Of a DNA stretch of 64,000 nucleotides, positions 44,167 to 52,806 are shown one piece after another; positions within the stretch are counted from its first letter, which is position 1; each line of letters opens with the position of its first letter. The position numbers and the translations under genes were made by a program. Source of the stretch: UMGS1908 sp045655005 (lineage in GTDB: Bacteria; Bacillota; Clostridia; Christensenellales; UBA1242); contig JAZOOJ010000006.1 of the NCBI GenBank assembly GCA_045655005.1, positions 1-64,000 of the forward strand. Reading direction: 5' to 3'. The notes under the pieces were generated by a model. It did not search any database. It saw only the letters and a program-made list of their open reading frames with translations, and was not told where the DNA came from.

Positions 44167-45258
44167 ATGGAAATGACATTAAACGAAAAGGTTTTAATTG
44201 AACTATGCAAACGTGGTTTTTCAAGGAAGAATATGGTAGACATTGGTAAGGCTTTTGGGAATTTCGGTAATGCCTATTTGAACCCTAATGATAAAATTGA
44301 AAGTGCAAAACAAATGCTAGGTGATAAAATTTACAATGAGTTAGCAACAATAGATATTAATGAAACAGATATTTATATTAAAAAATTAAAAGAAAAAGGT
44401 GTTGAAATTGTTACAATTTATAGTGATGTTTACCCCGAATCTTTGAAAAATATAGACGATAGACCACTTGTCTTATTTTGTAAAGGAAACACATTATTGC
44501 TTAAAAATGAGAATATGATTGCTGTTGTTGGAACAAGAAAGCCTACCAATTATGGAAGAGATGTAACCCAACTGTTCTCAAAAGAACTTGCAAAATCCGG
44601 TGTTGTTGTGGTAAGTGGTTTAGCATATGGTATAGACGCTGAGGCTGGACGAAGTGCTGTTGAGGTTGGCGGAAAAACCATCGCGGTTTTAGGTGGTGGC
44701 GTAAATAAAATTTACCCTTCTTCAAATATTCCGTTAGCAAATAAAATAATAGCAAATGGTGGTTTAGTATTAAGTGAATATTTACCTGATGAAAGTCCAA
44801 GACAATATTATTTTCCAGAAAGAAATAGAATAATCAGTGGACTTTCAAAGGGTGTATTAATCATTGAGGCTGGCGAAAATAGTGGCTCATTAATCACCGC
44901 AAGTATAGCAATAGAGCAAAATAAAGAAATATTTGTTGTTCCTGCAAACGTTACAAGTACGGCAAGTTTTGGAAGTAATAAACTAATACGCGAATATCCT
45001 GAATGTTTAGTTATATATCCACAAGATATTTTAGATAGATTACATATTGAAAGTGTATCAATTAATGAAGTTGATGATAATTTAGAGTTGACAAATGAGC
45101 AACGAATAGTGTATGATTTGTTGCGGGTTCAAGACTTAAAGTTCGATGAAATTGCAAATAAGATAAAACTTTCACCAAATGAATTAAACACTCTTTTAAC
45201 AGAGATGGAATTGTTTGGAATAATAAAAAAGAAAGTCGGAAATTATTATGGAATATAA
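44167..45258 (+). CDS. dprA: DNA processing protein DprA
   Basis: DprA loads RecA on incoming single-stranded DNA. The Rossmann-like domain has VGTRKPTNYG, VVSGLAYGIDAEAGRSA, IAVLGGGVNKIYPSSN, YYFPERNRIISGLS and EAGENSGSLITA. A C-terminal winged-helix segment follows (about residues 305-363), and an N-terminal helical region precedes. Length 363 aa is normal. It lies between comM and topA, the usual order. Confidence 0.95.
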   Translation: MEMTLNEKVLIELCKRGFSRKNMVDIGKAFGNFGNAYLNPNDKIESAKQMLGDKIYNELATIDINETDIYIKKLKEKGVEIVTIYSDVYPESLKNIDDRPLVLFCKGNTLLLKNENMIAVVGTRKPTNYGRDVTQLFSKELAKSGVVVVSGLAYGIDAEAGRSAVEVGGKTIAVLGGGVNKIYPSSNIPLANKIIANGGLVLSEYLPDESPRQYYFPERNRIISGLSKGVLIIEAGENSGSLITASIAIEQNKEIFVVPANVTSTASFGSNKLIREYPECLVIYPQDILDRLHIESVSINEVDDNLELTNEQRIVYDLLRVQDLKFDEIANKIKLSPNELNTLLTEMELFGIIKKKVGNYYGI

Positions 45259-45274
45259 TAAGTAGGTATTAATA

Positions 45275-47392
45275 ATGAAATTAGTTTTAATAGAGAGTTC
45301 TGGTAAACAAGAAACTGTATCTAAATATCTTGGTAAAGAATACAAAGTAATAGCAACAAAAGGTCACGTTAGGGATTTGCCGGTAAGAACACTTGGCGTA
45401 GATATTGAGCATAATTTTACTCCAGACTATCAGGTTATGACGGATAAGAAAAAACTTATTCAACAATTGAAGTCTGAGGCAAGTAAAAGCGAATCAGTCT
45501 TTATAGCAACTGACCCTGACCGAGAGGGAGAAGCGATTGCATGGCATTTAACGAATGTTTTAGATATAAATCCAAATTCAAGCGTAAGAATTGAATTTAA
45601 TGAAATTTCAAAAAAGGCAGTGCAACACGCTTTGACAGTTCCAAGACCTGTAAATATAAACTTGGTAGATGCTCAACAAGCAAGACGTGTTCTTGACAGG
45701 CTTGTGGGATATAAATTATCTCCGCTTGTATCAAACAAGATTCAAGGTGGACAAAATTTAAGTGCCGGAAGAGTTCAGTCAGTAACTTTAAGGCTTGTAG
45801 TAGATAGAGATAGGGAGATTGAAAACTTTAAACCCGAAGAGTATTGGACATTATCTGGATTTTTTGCCAAAACTGAGAATGAAGCAGAATCATTCAAAGC
45901 AAATTTATCTTTAAAGAAAAATGAAAAAATAAAAGATAAAGATGAGATGGACTCAATTTTAGCGTCATTAGAAAATAAAGAATTTGCTGTATCAAATATA
46001 AAAAGGGCAGAAAGCAAATCTCATCCATCTGCTCCATTTACAACAAGCACAATGCAACAAGATGCTCAAAGTAAGTTGGGCTTTACATTAAAACAAACAT
46101 CAAGTATTGCACAATCATTATACGAAGGAATTGCAATCCCCGGCGAAGGCAAGATTGCCTTAATTACATATATCAGAACTGACTCTGTGAGAGTATCAGA
46201 AGATGCACAAAAGCAAGCTCTTGACTATATAAAAACCCATTTTGGTGAAAAATATTGCCCAGAGAAACCTAATATTTATAAATCTAAAAAGAACATTCAA
46301 GACGCCCACGAAGCAATTCGCCCTATTACTCTTGAAAGACGTCCTGAAGACTTAAAAGGTGTAATAGATCAAGGACAATATAAATTATACAAACTAATTT
46401 ATGATAGGTTTTTAGCAAGCCAAATGGCAGAGGCTAAATTCAATACTGTCAATGTAGATATTGAAGCAATTGGAACAGAACACACATTTAAAGCCGTTGG
46501 TAAGACATTATTGTTTGATGGTTACTCTGTTCTTTACAACAACAACTCAGAAGAATCCGAAGAACAAGTTTCAAAAATTCCAAATCTTGAAATAGGTGAA
46601 AAAGTTGATTGTAAAGAGTTTAAGTCAGAACAAAAATTTACAAAACCACCAGCAAGATATACTGAGTCAAGTCTTGTCAAAGCTATGGAAGATAAGGGCA
46701 TTGGAAGACCAGCGACATATTCTCCAACGGTAAACACTTTACTTTCAAGGAATTACCTTGTTAAAGATGGTAAGGCGTTGGTGTCAAGCGAACTTGGAAG
46801 AAATGTTGTTGATTTGCTTATGAGAAATTTTAGCGATATTATGGATATTGGTTTTACCGCTGGTATGGAAGATAGGCTTGATACAATTGAAGAGGGCGGT
46901 CAAATATGGCAAGACGTCATAAGAGATTTCTATGCAAGTTTCAGTAAAGAATTAAGACAGGCTATGCAAGATAGCTATAAAATTGAGGCTCCAGTTGAAG
47001 AAAGTGATATCGTCTGTGAAAATTGTGGAAGTAAGATGGTTTATAAAGTTGGAAAGTTTGGAAAATTTTTAGCGTGTCCAAACTTCCCAGATTGCAAAAA
47101 TACAAAGCCTGTTACAGAAGTTGTTGGAAGTTGTCCTAAGTGCGGAGGCGATATCTTAAAGAAACATTCACACAGGGGTAAAATCTTTTATGGTTGTAAA
47201 AATTATCCAAAATGTGATTTTGCAAGTTGGGATTTGCCTTATAAGGACAAATGCCCAAAATGTAACGCTATGATGGTTGAAAAAGATATTCAAGGTGTAA
47301 AAAATATAAAATGCACAAAGTGTGACTATTCAACAAAAGAGATACTTAATATAAATGATGAAGAAATGACAGATAAAAAGGTGGAAGACTAG
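45275..47392 (+). CDS. topA: DNA topoisomerase I
   Basis: TopA relaxes negative supercoils. The TOPRIM acidic motif is TDPDREGEAIAWHL, and the active-site Tyr lies in ALITYIRTDSVRVS. SAGRVQSVTLRLVVDRDREI is also conserved. The C-terminus has three zinc ribbons: CENCGSKM...CPNFPDC, CPKCGGDI...CKNYPKC and CPKCNAMM...CTKC. Length 705 aa is normal. AGTAGG is a weak RBS before ATG. Confidence 0.97.
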   Translation: MKLVLIESSGKQETVSKYLGKEYKVIATKGHVRDLPVRTLGVDIEHNFTPDYQVMTDKKKLIQQLKSEASKSESVFIATDPDREGEAIAWHLTNVLDINPNSSVRIEFNEISKKAVQHALTVPRPVNINLVDAQQARRVLDRLVGYKLSPLVSNKIQGGQNLSAGRVQSVTLRLVVDRDREIENFKPEEYWTLSGFFAKTENEAESFKANLSLKKNEKIKDKDEMDSILASLENKEFAVSNIKRAESKSHPSAPFTTSTMQQDAQSKLGFTLKQTSSIAQSLYEGIAIPGEGKIALITYIRTDSVRVSEDAQKQALDYIKTHFGEKYCPEKPNIYKSKKNIQDAHEAIRPITLERRPEDLKGVIDQGQYKLYKLIYDRFLASQMAEAKFNTVNVDIEAIGTEHTFKAVGKTLLFDGYSVLYNNNSEESEEQVSKIPNLEIGEKVDCKEFKSEQKFTKPPARYTESSLVKAMEDKGIGRPATYSPTVNTLLSRNYLVKDGKALVSSELGRNVVDLLMRNFSDIMDIGFTAGMEDRLDTIEEGGQIWQDVIRDFYASFSKELRQAMQDSYKIEAPVEESDIVCENCGSKMVYKVGKFGKFLACPNFPDCKNTKPVTEVVGSCPKCGGDILKKHSHRGKIFYGCKNYPKCDFASWDLPYKDKCPKCNAMMVEKDIQGVKNIKCTKCDYSTKEILNINDEEMTDKKVED

Positions 47393-47396
47393 TAAA

Positions 47397-48713
47397 ATGA
47401 AAGTTAATATTATTGGAGGAGGGCTTGCTGGTTCAGAGTGTGCTTATTTTTTAGCAGAGAATGGAATTAGTGTAGACTTGTATGAAATGAAACCAACAAA
47501 ACATTCGCCAGCACACAAAAAAGACACCTTGGCTGAAATAGTTTGCTCAAATTCATTAAAAAATGAAGAAATAACAACTTCGTCAGGATTATTAAAAGCA
47601 GAAATGGAAAAGTTTGGTTCGCTTATTTTAAGCGTGGCAAAACAATGCAGAGTCCCAGCAGGTGGGGCTCTTGCTGTAAATAGAGACCTTTTTAGCGAAA
47701 AAATTGACGATATCATAAAAAATCATAATAACATTAAAGTTATTGAAAAAGAAATTAAAAACATCTATGATTTGCCGGCAGATGAAATTTGTGTCATTGC
47801 AACAGGACCATTAACGTCAACAAGTTTATTATCTTCAATCAAAAGTATGCTTGGTGATGACAGTCTTTATTTTTTTGATGCTTCTGCACCGATAGTACTT
47901 GCTTCAAGCCTTGACTATACAAAATGTTTTAAGCAAGACAGATATAGTAATATCGGAGAAGGCGATTACTTGAATGCTGTGATGACAAAAGAAGAATATC
48001 TAAATTTCTACAACGAATTGATTAATGCAGAAACTGTCGAATTAAAAGATTTTGAAACAAGTGATGTTTTTGAAGGTTGTATGCCGGTTGAAGTAATGGC
48101 AAGGCGTGGTGAAGACTCTCTTAGGTATGGACCATTAAAGCCTGTTGGATTAAACATTAATCCGCTTGGCATAAAACCATATGCAGTGGTTCAATTAAGG
48201 AAAGAAAATATTGAAGAAGAATCTTATAATTTAGTTGGTTTTCAAACCAATTTGAAGTTTGGAGAGCAAAAAAGGGTGTTTTCGCTAATACCTGCATTAA
48301 AAAACGCTGAATTTTTAAAGTATGGCGTAATGCATAAAAATTCGTTCATAAATTCACCAAAACACTTGGACGATAACTTTTGCTTAAAATCCAACCCTAA
48401 TATTTATTTTGCAGGTCAGTTAAGTGGTGTTGAAGGCTATGTCGAAAGCACAGCAAGTGGTTTGGTTGTTGCAATTTCAATTTTAATGCGTTATAATAAC
48501 AGGCGTCTATTGTTAAACAATAAAACGATGCTTGGAGCATTGGCGTCATTTATATCTAATCCAGCAAATGCAAACAATTTTCAACCAATGAATTCAAATT
48601 ATGGAATAATGGCTGGAATAGATGGGAAATATAAAGATAAAAAAGTTAAAAGATTGGCAATTTATGAAAGGTCGATGACAGAGATAGACAGGATTTTGGA
48701 GGAATTAAAATGA
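47397..48713 (+). CDS. trmFO: tRNA m5U54 methyltransferase TrmFO
   Basis: TrmFO is the folate- and FAD-dependent enzyme that makes ribothymidine at tRNA position 54. The FAD-binding GGGLAGSECAYFL, CSNSLKNEE, AGGALAVNRDLFS and YFAGQLSGVEGYVES motifs are clear. Length 438 aa is normal. It starts 4 nt after topA and overlaps the hslV start by 4 nt. Confidence 0.96.
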   Translation: MKVNIIGGGLAGSECAYFLAENGISVDLYEMKPTKHSPAHKKDTLAEIVCSNSLKNEEITTSSGLLKAEMEKFGSLILSVAKQCRVPAGGALAVNRDLFSEKIDDIIKNHNNIKVIEKEIKNIYDLPADEICVIATGPLTSTSLLSSIKSMLGDDSLYFFDASAPIVLASSLDYTKCFKQDRYSNIGEGDYLNAVMTKEEYLNFYNELINAETVELKDFETSDVFEGCMPVEVMARRGEDSLRYGPLKPVGLNINPLGIKPYAVVQLRKENIEEESYNLVGFQTNLKFGEQKRVFSLIPALKNAEFLKYGVMHKNSFINSPKHLDDNFCLKSNPNIYFAGQLSGVEGYVESTASGLVVAISILMRYNNRRLLLNNKTMLGALASFISNPANANNFQPMNSNYGIMAGIDGKYKDKKVKRLAIYERSMTEIDRILEELK

Positions 48714-49243
48714 GTTTAAAAGGAACAACAATTGTTGCTGTAAAAAGAAATGGTAAAACTGTGCTTGCTGGCGACGGTCAGGTTACAGCAGGTGAAAAAT
48801 ATGTTGTAAAATCAAATGCGGTTAAAGTAAGAAGAATTTATGATGACAAAGTGGTTGCAGGTTTTGCAGGAAGCACGGCCGATGCATTTGCTTTTATCGA
48901 GAAGTTTGAAAAGATGTTAAAGAAATACAGCGGAAACTTAATGCGTGCATCTGTTGAACTTGCCCAAGATTGGAGAACTGGCAAGGTGCAAAGAGATTTG
49001 CAAGCGCAAATGATAGTTGCAGATGCAGAGCATATGTTTTTATTAACTGGTGTTGGTGATGTTATTGAACCAGAAAATGATGTGCTTGAAATTGGTTCAG
49101 GCGGACCGTATGCAAAGGCTGCCGCACTTGCGTTATTGCAAAACACAAAACTTTCTGCAAAAGAAATAGCAAGGAAAGCAATTGAGATAGCTGGAAGTAT
49201 GTGCGTATTTACAAACAATCACATCACAGTTGAGGAGGTGTAA
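48710..49243 (+). CDS. hslV: ATP-dependent protease subunit HslV
   Basis: HslV is a proteasome-like threonine protease working with HslU. The likely catalytic Thr is the first T of TTIVAV at residue 6, so five residues (MSLKG) would be removed. AGDGQVTAGEKYVVK, KVRRIYDDKVVAGFAGSTADA and GSGGPYAKAAALAL are typical. Length 177 aa is normal. The start overlaps the trmFO stop (ATGA). Confidence 0.96.
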   Translation: MSLKGTTIVAVKRNGKTVLAGDGQVTAGEKYVVKSNAVKVRRIYDDKVVAGFAGSTADAFAFIEKFEKMLKKYSGNLMRASVELAQDWRTGKVQRDLQAQMIVADAEHMFLLTGVGDVIEPENDVLEIGSGGPYAKAAALALLQNTKLSAKEIARKAIEIAGSMCVFTNNHITVEEV

Positions 49244-49245
49244 GT

Positions 49246-50562
49246 ATGGAGTTGACATCAAGAGAGATTGTTGCAGAGTTGGACAAGTTTATAATTGGTC
49301 AAGATGAAGCAAAAAAGGCTGTTGCAATTGCACTTAGAAACAGATACAGAAGAAGTAAGTTACCTGTGGAACTTCGTGATGAGATTACACCAAAAAACAT
49401 CATAATGAAAGGACCAACTGGTGTTGGTAAAACCGAAATTGCAAGAAGACTAAGCAAACTTGTAAAAGCACCTTTTGTAAAGGTTGAAGCAACAAAATTT
49501 ACCGAAGTAGGTTATGTTGGCAGAGATGTTGAAAGTATGATCAGAGATTTGGTTGAAGCAAGTCTATTGATGGTAAAGAAAGAAAAATATAAAGATGTAA
49601 AAGAGAAAAGTGAAAAGGTTGCTTTTGATAAAATTGTAGATATTCTAAAAGCAAAGAATACTCTTGATAAAAATGGCGTTGAACTCACAAAAGAACAATT
49701 GTTAGATGGCGTTAAGAATGGCGATTTCAATGAAGAAATAATTGAAATTGATATGGCACAACAACCAAAACAAATGAATATAATGGCTGGAATGGGTGTT
49801 GGTATGGAATTTAACATTAGTGAACTTGTTGATGGTGTAATGGGTGCTGGTAAGAAAAAGAAAACCAAAAAAACTGTTAAAGAAGCTATTGAAATTTTAG
49901 TTCAAGAAGAAAGTGATAAACTTATTGATATGGACGCCGTTCAATCAGAAGCACTTTTCAGAGCAGAGCAATCAGGAATTATTTTCATAGATGAAATTGA
50001 TAAAATTACTGGCAAGGGTGGAAATCCAAGTGGTCCAGACGTATCACGTGAAGGCGTTCAAAGAGATATTCTTCCAATCGTTGAAGGCTGCACTGTTTCA
50101 ACAAAATATGGTCCAATTAAGACAGATTATATTTTGTTTGTTGCAGCAGGAGCTTTTCACATCTCAAAAGTTGAAGATTTAATTCCTGAACTTCAAGGAA
50201 GATTCCCTGTAATGGTTGAATTAAACAGCTTAAAGCAAGTTGATTTTGCAAACATATTAAAAAATACCGAAAATTCATTATTAAAACAGTATAAGGCGCT
50301 TTTGTCGGTTGACAATATTAATATCGAGTTTACTGATGACGCAATTGAAGAAATTGCAAGAATCGCAGAGTATGAAAATGAGACAAGTGAAAATATTGGG
50401 GCAAGAAGACTGCACAATGTCTTGGAACTTTTACTTGAAGATATTTCCTTCAATGCAGACGGAAATCACCCAATGATTGATGTTAAAATTGATAAAGAGT
50501 ATATTTCAAATCATTTGTCAAAAGAACTAAGAGCATTTAATTTAAAGAAGTATGTTTTATAA
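49246..50562 (+). CDS. hslU: ATP-dependent protease ATPase subunit HslU
   Basis: HslU unfolds substrates for HslV. Walker A is GPTGVGKTEIARRL, the pore motif GYVGRDVESM, Walker B IIFIDEIDKI; the variable I domain (about residues 110-230) contains the Gly/Met-rich MNIMAGMGVGMEF. The C-terminal tail KKYVL is expected to insert into HslV. It starts 2 nt after hslV. codY, often next in Bacillota, is absent. Confidence 0.96.
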   Translation: MELTSREIVAELDKFIIGQDEAKKAVAIALRNRYRRSKLPVELRDEITPKNIIMKGPTGVGKTEIARRLSKLVKAPFVKVEATKFTEVGYVGRDVESMIRDLVEASLLMVKKEKYKDVKEKSEKVAFDKIVDILKAKNTLDKNGVELTKEQLLDGVKNGDFNEEIIEIDMAQQPKQMNIMAGMGVGMEFNISELVDGVMGAGKKKKTKKTVKEAIEILVQEESDKLIDMDAVQSEALFRAEQSGIIFIDEIDKITGKGGNPSGPDVSREGVQRDILPIVEGCTVSTKYGPIKTDYILFVAAGAFHISKVEDLIPELQGRFPVMVELNSLKQVDFANILKNTENSLLKQYKALLSVDNINIEFTDDAIEEIARIAEYENETSENIGARRLHNVLELLLEDISFNADGNHPMIDVKIDKEYISNHLSKELRAFNLKKYVL

Positions 50563-50567
50563 CAGTT

Positions 50568-50602
50568 ACAAGATGTCTGAGTCTCAGGCATCTTGTATTT
50601 TT
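50568..50602 (+). terminator. Intrinsic terminator of the comM-hslU group
   Basis: ACAAGATGTCTGAG (50568-50581) pairs with CTCAGGCATCTTGT (50583-50596), followed by ATTTTT. Confidence 0.88.
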
Positions 50603-50614
50603 AAACTTTGCATA

Positions 50615-50643
50615 TTGACAACAAAAATGTAGTGTGCTAAAAT
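50615..50643 (+). promoter_or_regulatory. Promoter of paralogue A
   Basis: TTGACA (50615-50620), 17 nt, TAAAAT (50638-50643), with TGC just before the -10. Confidence 0.85.
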
Positions 50644-50677
50644 AAAATCACAAAAATGCGAAAAGGAGAAAATATAA

Positions 50678-51364
50678 ATGGATTGGTTAAAAGATATAAC
50701 AGTTGAAGAATTTGCAGAAATTTTTAAATATTCTTTTCAAATAGAACATGGGGCTCCGCTGGTCGTTTATTCCTTTTATTTTGATGCATTAAAAACTGCA
50801 AACTTTAAAAAATGCTATAATGAAAAATATGGCACATATTTTACATATGATATGCGTATAAGTGTTCCTTGCGTTTGTGACCATGAAACCAAAAGCGTTG
50901 TTCGTAAAGAAACAAGACATATTGGCCAATTTGGTCTTTTACATAAAGTTGACGGAAAGTTTACCGATTTTGCTGTTATTGGAGAGTTTCCAAAAATTCA
51001 ATTAGTTACGCCTCTACATACTGATTCTTTTGACCTTAGACAGAGTTATAATTTATATGAAAATGATGGTTTTTATTATAATCATGAGAAAGAATTTTTA
51101 ATTGGCACATATATTGAAGATGCTGGTAAAAGAATGTTTCAGTTTGTGGCGCAAAAAAACAAAGGTGTGTTAGACGAATATGGTCGAACATATCAAGAGT
51201 CTTATATGGCAGAACAAGAACAATGTGTACAAGACTATATAAATAAGCACTGCAATACAATAATAACTTCTATCAATATGGGACTTAGAAAAGATGGGCT
51301 AGTTGTAATAAAGAACCCTAACCAAAAAAATACAAACCCCAGCGAGTCTGGTGAAGATGAATAA
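50678..51364 (+). CDS. Paralogous family member A, unknown function (228 aa)
   Basis: The first of three tandem paralogues that share an N-terminal MDW(L/I)KDITV(E/D)E, a YGTYFTYDM-like strand, an HIGQFG-like motif and, about 50-60 residues from the end, FVAQKNKGVLDEYGRTYQ. This copy is longer, with about 40 extra residues in the middle and a Gly-Glu-Asp-rich end (SESGEDE). No signal peptide or membrane helix; it looks like a soluble alpha/beta protein. No known family is recognised. It has its own strong promoter and an AAAAGGAG site. Confidence 0.8.
   Translation: MDWLKDITVEEFAEIFKYSFQIEHGAPLVVYSFYFDALKTANFKKCYNEKYGTYFTYDMRISVPCVCDHETKSVVRKETRHIGQFGLLHKVDGKFTDFAVIGEFPKIQLVTPLHTDSFDLRQSYNLYENDGFYYNHEKEFLIGTYIEDAGKRMFQFVAQKNKGVLDEYGRTYQESYMAEQEQCVQDYINKHCNTIITSINMGLRKDGLVVIKNPNQKNTNPSESGEDE
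51341..51364 (+). repeat. 24-nt repeat, copy 1 (3' end of paralogue A)
   Basis: AGCGAGTCTGGTGAAGATGA plus ATAA is the end of the first paralogue, coding for SESGEDE and the stop. The same 24 nt occur again after the third paralogue at 52611-52634. Confidence 0.9.
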
Positions 51365-51411
51365 TTGATGTTCAAATGCGGAAATATTTTGCTTTGTTTG
51401 AAATTTATATA

Positions 51412-51440
51412 TTGACATAAAAATAATTATGTGCTACTAT
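51412..51440 (+). promoter_or_regulatory. Promoter of paralogue B
   Basis: TTGACA (51412-51417), 17 nt, TACTAT (51435-51440) with TGC before it. The layout is the same as in the promoter of paralogue A. Confidence 0.82.
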
Positions 51441-51466
51441 GAACTTACAAAAACGGAGGTATAGAG

Positions 51467-52024
51467 ATGGATTGGATAAAGGATATAACGGTCGAAGAAG
51501 TTGAGTCTTTATTTTCAATTTTTTCGTATGAAATGGACCCAACATACTATCTTACAGCATTTGAAAAACTAACGCACCCACAATATGGGACATACTTTAC
51601 TTATGTTGCAAAAATGGATGACTTATCAGGGAATGTGCTGACTCAACGATGGCATCTTGGAAAGTTTGGTGCAATTTTTAGTGATATGAATTGGAGATAT
51701 GGCGGGGTTTTAGATAGCGAATCCATTGTGAGCGATTTCAATTTTAACAGAGAGGGTATTGTGGGTGAACAGCCAGCAATTTTAAGTAGATGGGTTAAGT
51801 TTGTAGCACAAAAGAATAAAGGTGTAATTGATGAAAATGGCAACGATTACCATATGGCATTTGTGAAGACTTACCAAGATAGCAGAGAACGCTGGTATAA
51901 CGAAGAAGTTGCATTATTACAAAATGCAATGGGGTCGTTTGATAAATCTTTTAATGATAGATTTAATGGGCTAGTTAGATTAACAGGATATTCTATTAAC
52001 AATAGTGAAGAGCAACAATCTTAA
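51467..52024 (+). CDS. Paralogous family member B, unknown function (185 aa)
   Basis: It begins MDWIKDITVEEVESLF and contains YGTYFTYVAKM, WHLGKFGAIF and FVAQKNKGVIDENGNDYHMAF, and ends in EEQQS. It is most like copy C in length and C-terminus. The function is not recognised. A CGGAGG site lies before the ATG. Its own promoter lies 27 nt upstream of the start codon. Confidence 0.8.
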   Translation: MDWIKDITVEEVESLFSIFSYEMDPTYYLTAFEKLTHPQYGTYFTYVAKMDDLSGNVLTQRWHLGKFGAIFSDMNWRYGGVLDSESIVSDFNFNREGIVGEQPAILSRWVKFVAQKNKGVIDENGNDYHMAFVKTYQDSRERWYNEEVALLQNAMGSFDKSFNDRFNGLVRLTGYSINNSEEQQS

Positions 52025-52059
52025 ATTGTACTAATAAATAGCAAAGGGGATAAGTTAAA

Positions 52060-52590
52060 ATGGATTGGATAAAAGATATAACAGTTGACGAAGTGATAAA
52101 ATTATTTTGTGTACATAATAATTCAAGAGTTTATTATACTGATTTCAGAAAGATAAATCATCCAGCATATGGAACAATCTTTACATTTAGTACATATGTA
52201 AATGAAATTGATTACGAAGGGCTTTTTAAGACCTACTATTTGGGGAACTTTGGGTCTGTTTATGGTGACCGTGGTGCTGGTGTAAATTCAGGAGCTCCAA
52301 TAGTTAATTTTAATATTGGCGAAAACGGAAATATCTATGAAACGCAAGAAGGGAATATATGGATTAATTATGTTGCTTCAAAAAATATAGGTTTTGTTGA
52401 TGAGAATGGGAATGATTATTTTCAAGCATATGCCAATGCCTACAAAGAAGAACGAGAGAATTGGTATAAAGAAAAGGTAAAGAAGTTAGCTCAAATAATT
52501 GAGAATAGTGACAGAAGTTTTAATACAATGCTTGCAAACCAGATGAATGCAGCGGGATATGTGCCAAATATAAGCGAACAACAGTCTTAA
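52060..52590 (+). CDS. Paralogous family member C, unknown function (176 aa)
   Basis: It begins MDWIKDITVDEVIKLF and contains YGTIFTFSTYV, YYLGNFGSVYG and YVASKNIGFVDENGNDYFQAY, ending in SEQQS like copy B. It lies 35 nt after copy B without a visible promoter (AAAGGGGA serves as RBS), so B and C are probably one transcript. Function unknown. Confidence 0.8.
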   Translation: MDWIKDITVDEVIKLFCVHNNSRVYYTDFRKINHPAYGTIFTFSTYVNEIDYEGLFKTYYLGNFGSVYGDRGAGVNSGAPIVNFNIGENGNIYETQEGNIWINYVASKNIGFVDENGNDYFQAYANAYKEERENWYKEKVKKLAQIIENSDRSFNTMLANQMNAAGYVPNISEQQS

Positions 52591-52610
52591 ATAAATCAAA
52601 TTTAAAACCT

Positions 52611-52634
52611 AGCGAGTCTGGTGAAGATGAATAA
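52611..52634 (+). repeat. 24-nt repeat, copy 2 (stranded gene end)
   Basis: An exact copy of the last 24 nt of paralogue A, together with a few preceding bases that still encode a similar end (LKPSESGEDE), lies after the stop of paralogue C and outside its reading frame. It looks like the remnant of a further family copy. Confidence 0.85.
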
Positions 52635-52650
52635 ATTTAAAAAATTAATA

Positions 52651-52686
52651 AAAATCTGCGACGAAACTATCTGTTGCAGATTTTTT
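52651..52686 (+). terminator. Intrinsic terminator after the paralogue array
   Basis: AAAATCTGCGAC (52651-52662) pairs with GTTGCAGATTTT (52673-52684) with one G-T wobble, followed by T. Confidence 0.88.
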
Positions 52687-52748
52687 AATATTGGTATAAT
52701 ATTTTCAATATAAATAAAGTCTTGAGCTAATTAAATAACAGTCAAATA

Positions 52749-52777
52749 TTGACATTTTACACATTAAGTGGTAAAAT
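52749..52777 (+). promoter_or_regulatory. Promoter of iscS
   Basis: TTGACA (52749-52754), 17 nt, TAAAAT (52772-52777). Confidence 0.82.
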
Positions 52778-52806
52778 ATGAGAAAGTAAAAAATGGGGGA
52801 TTTAGT

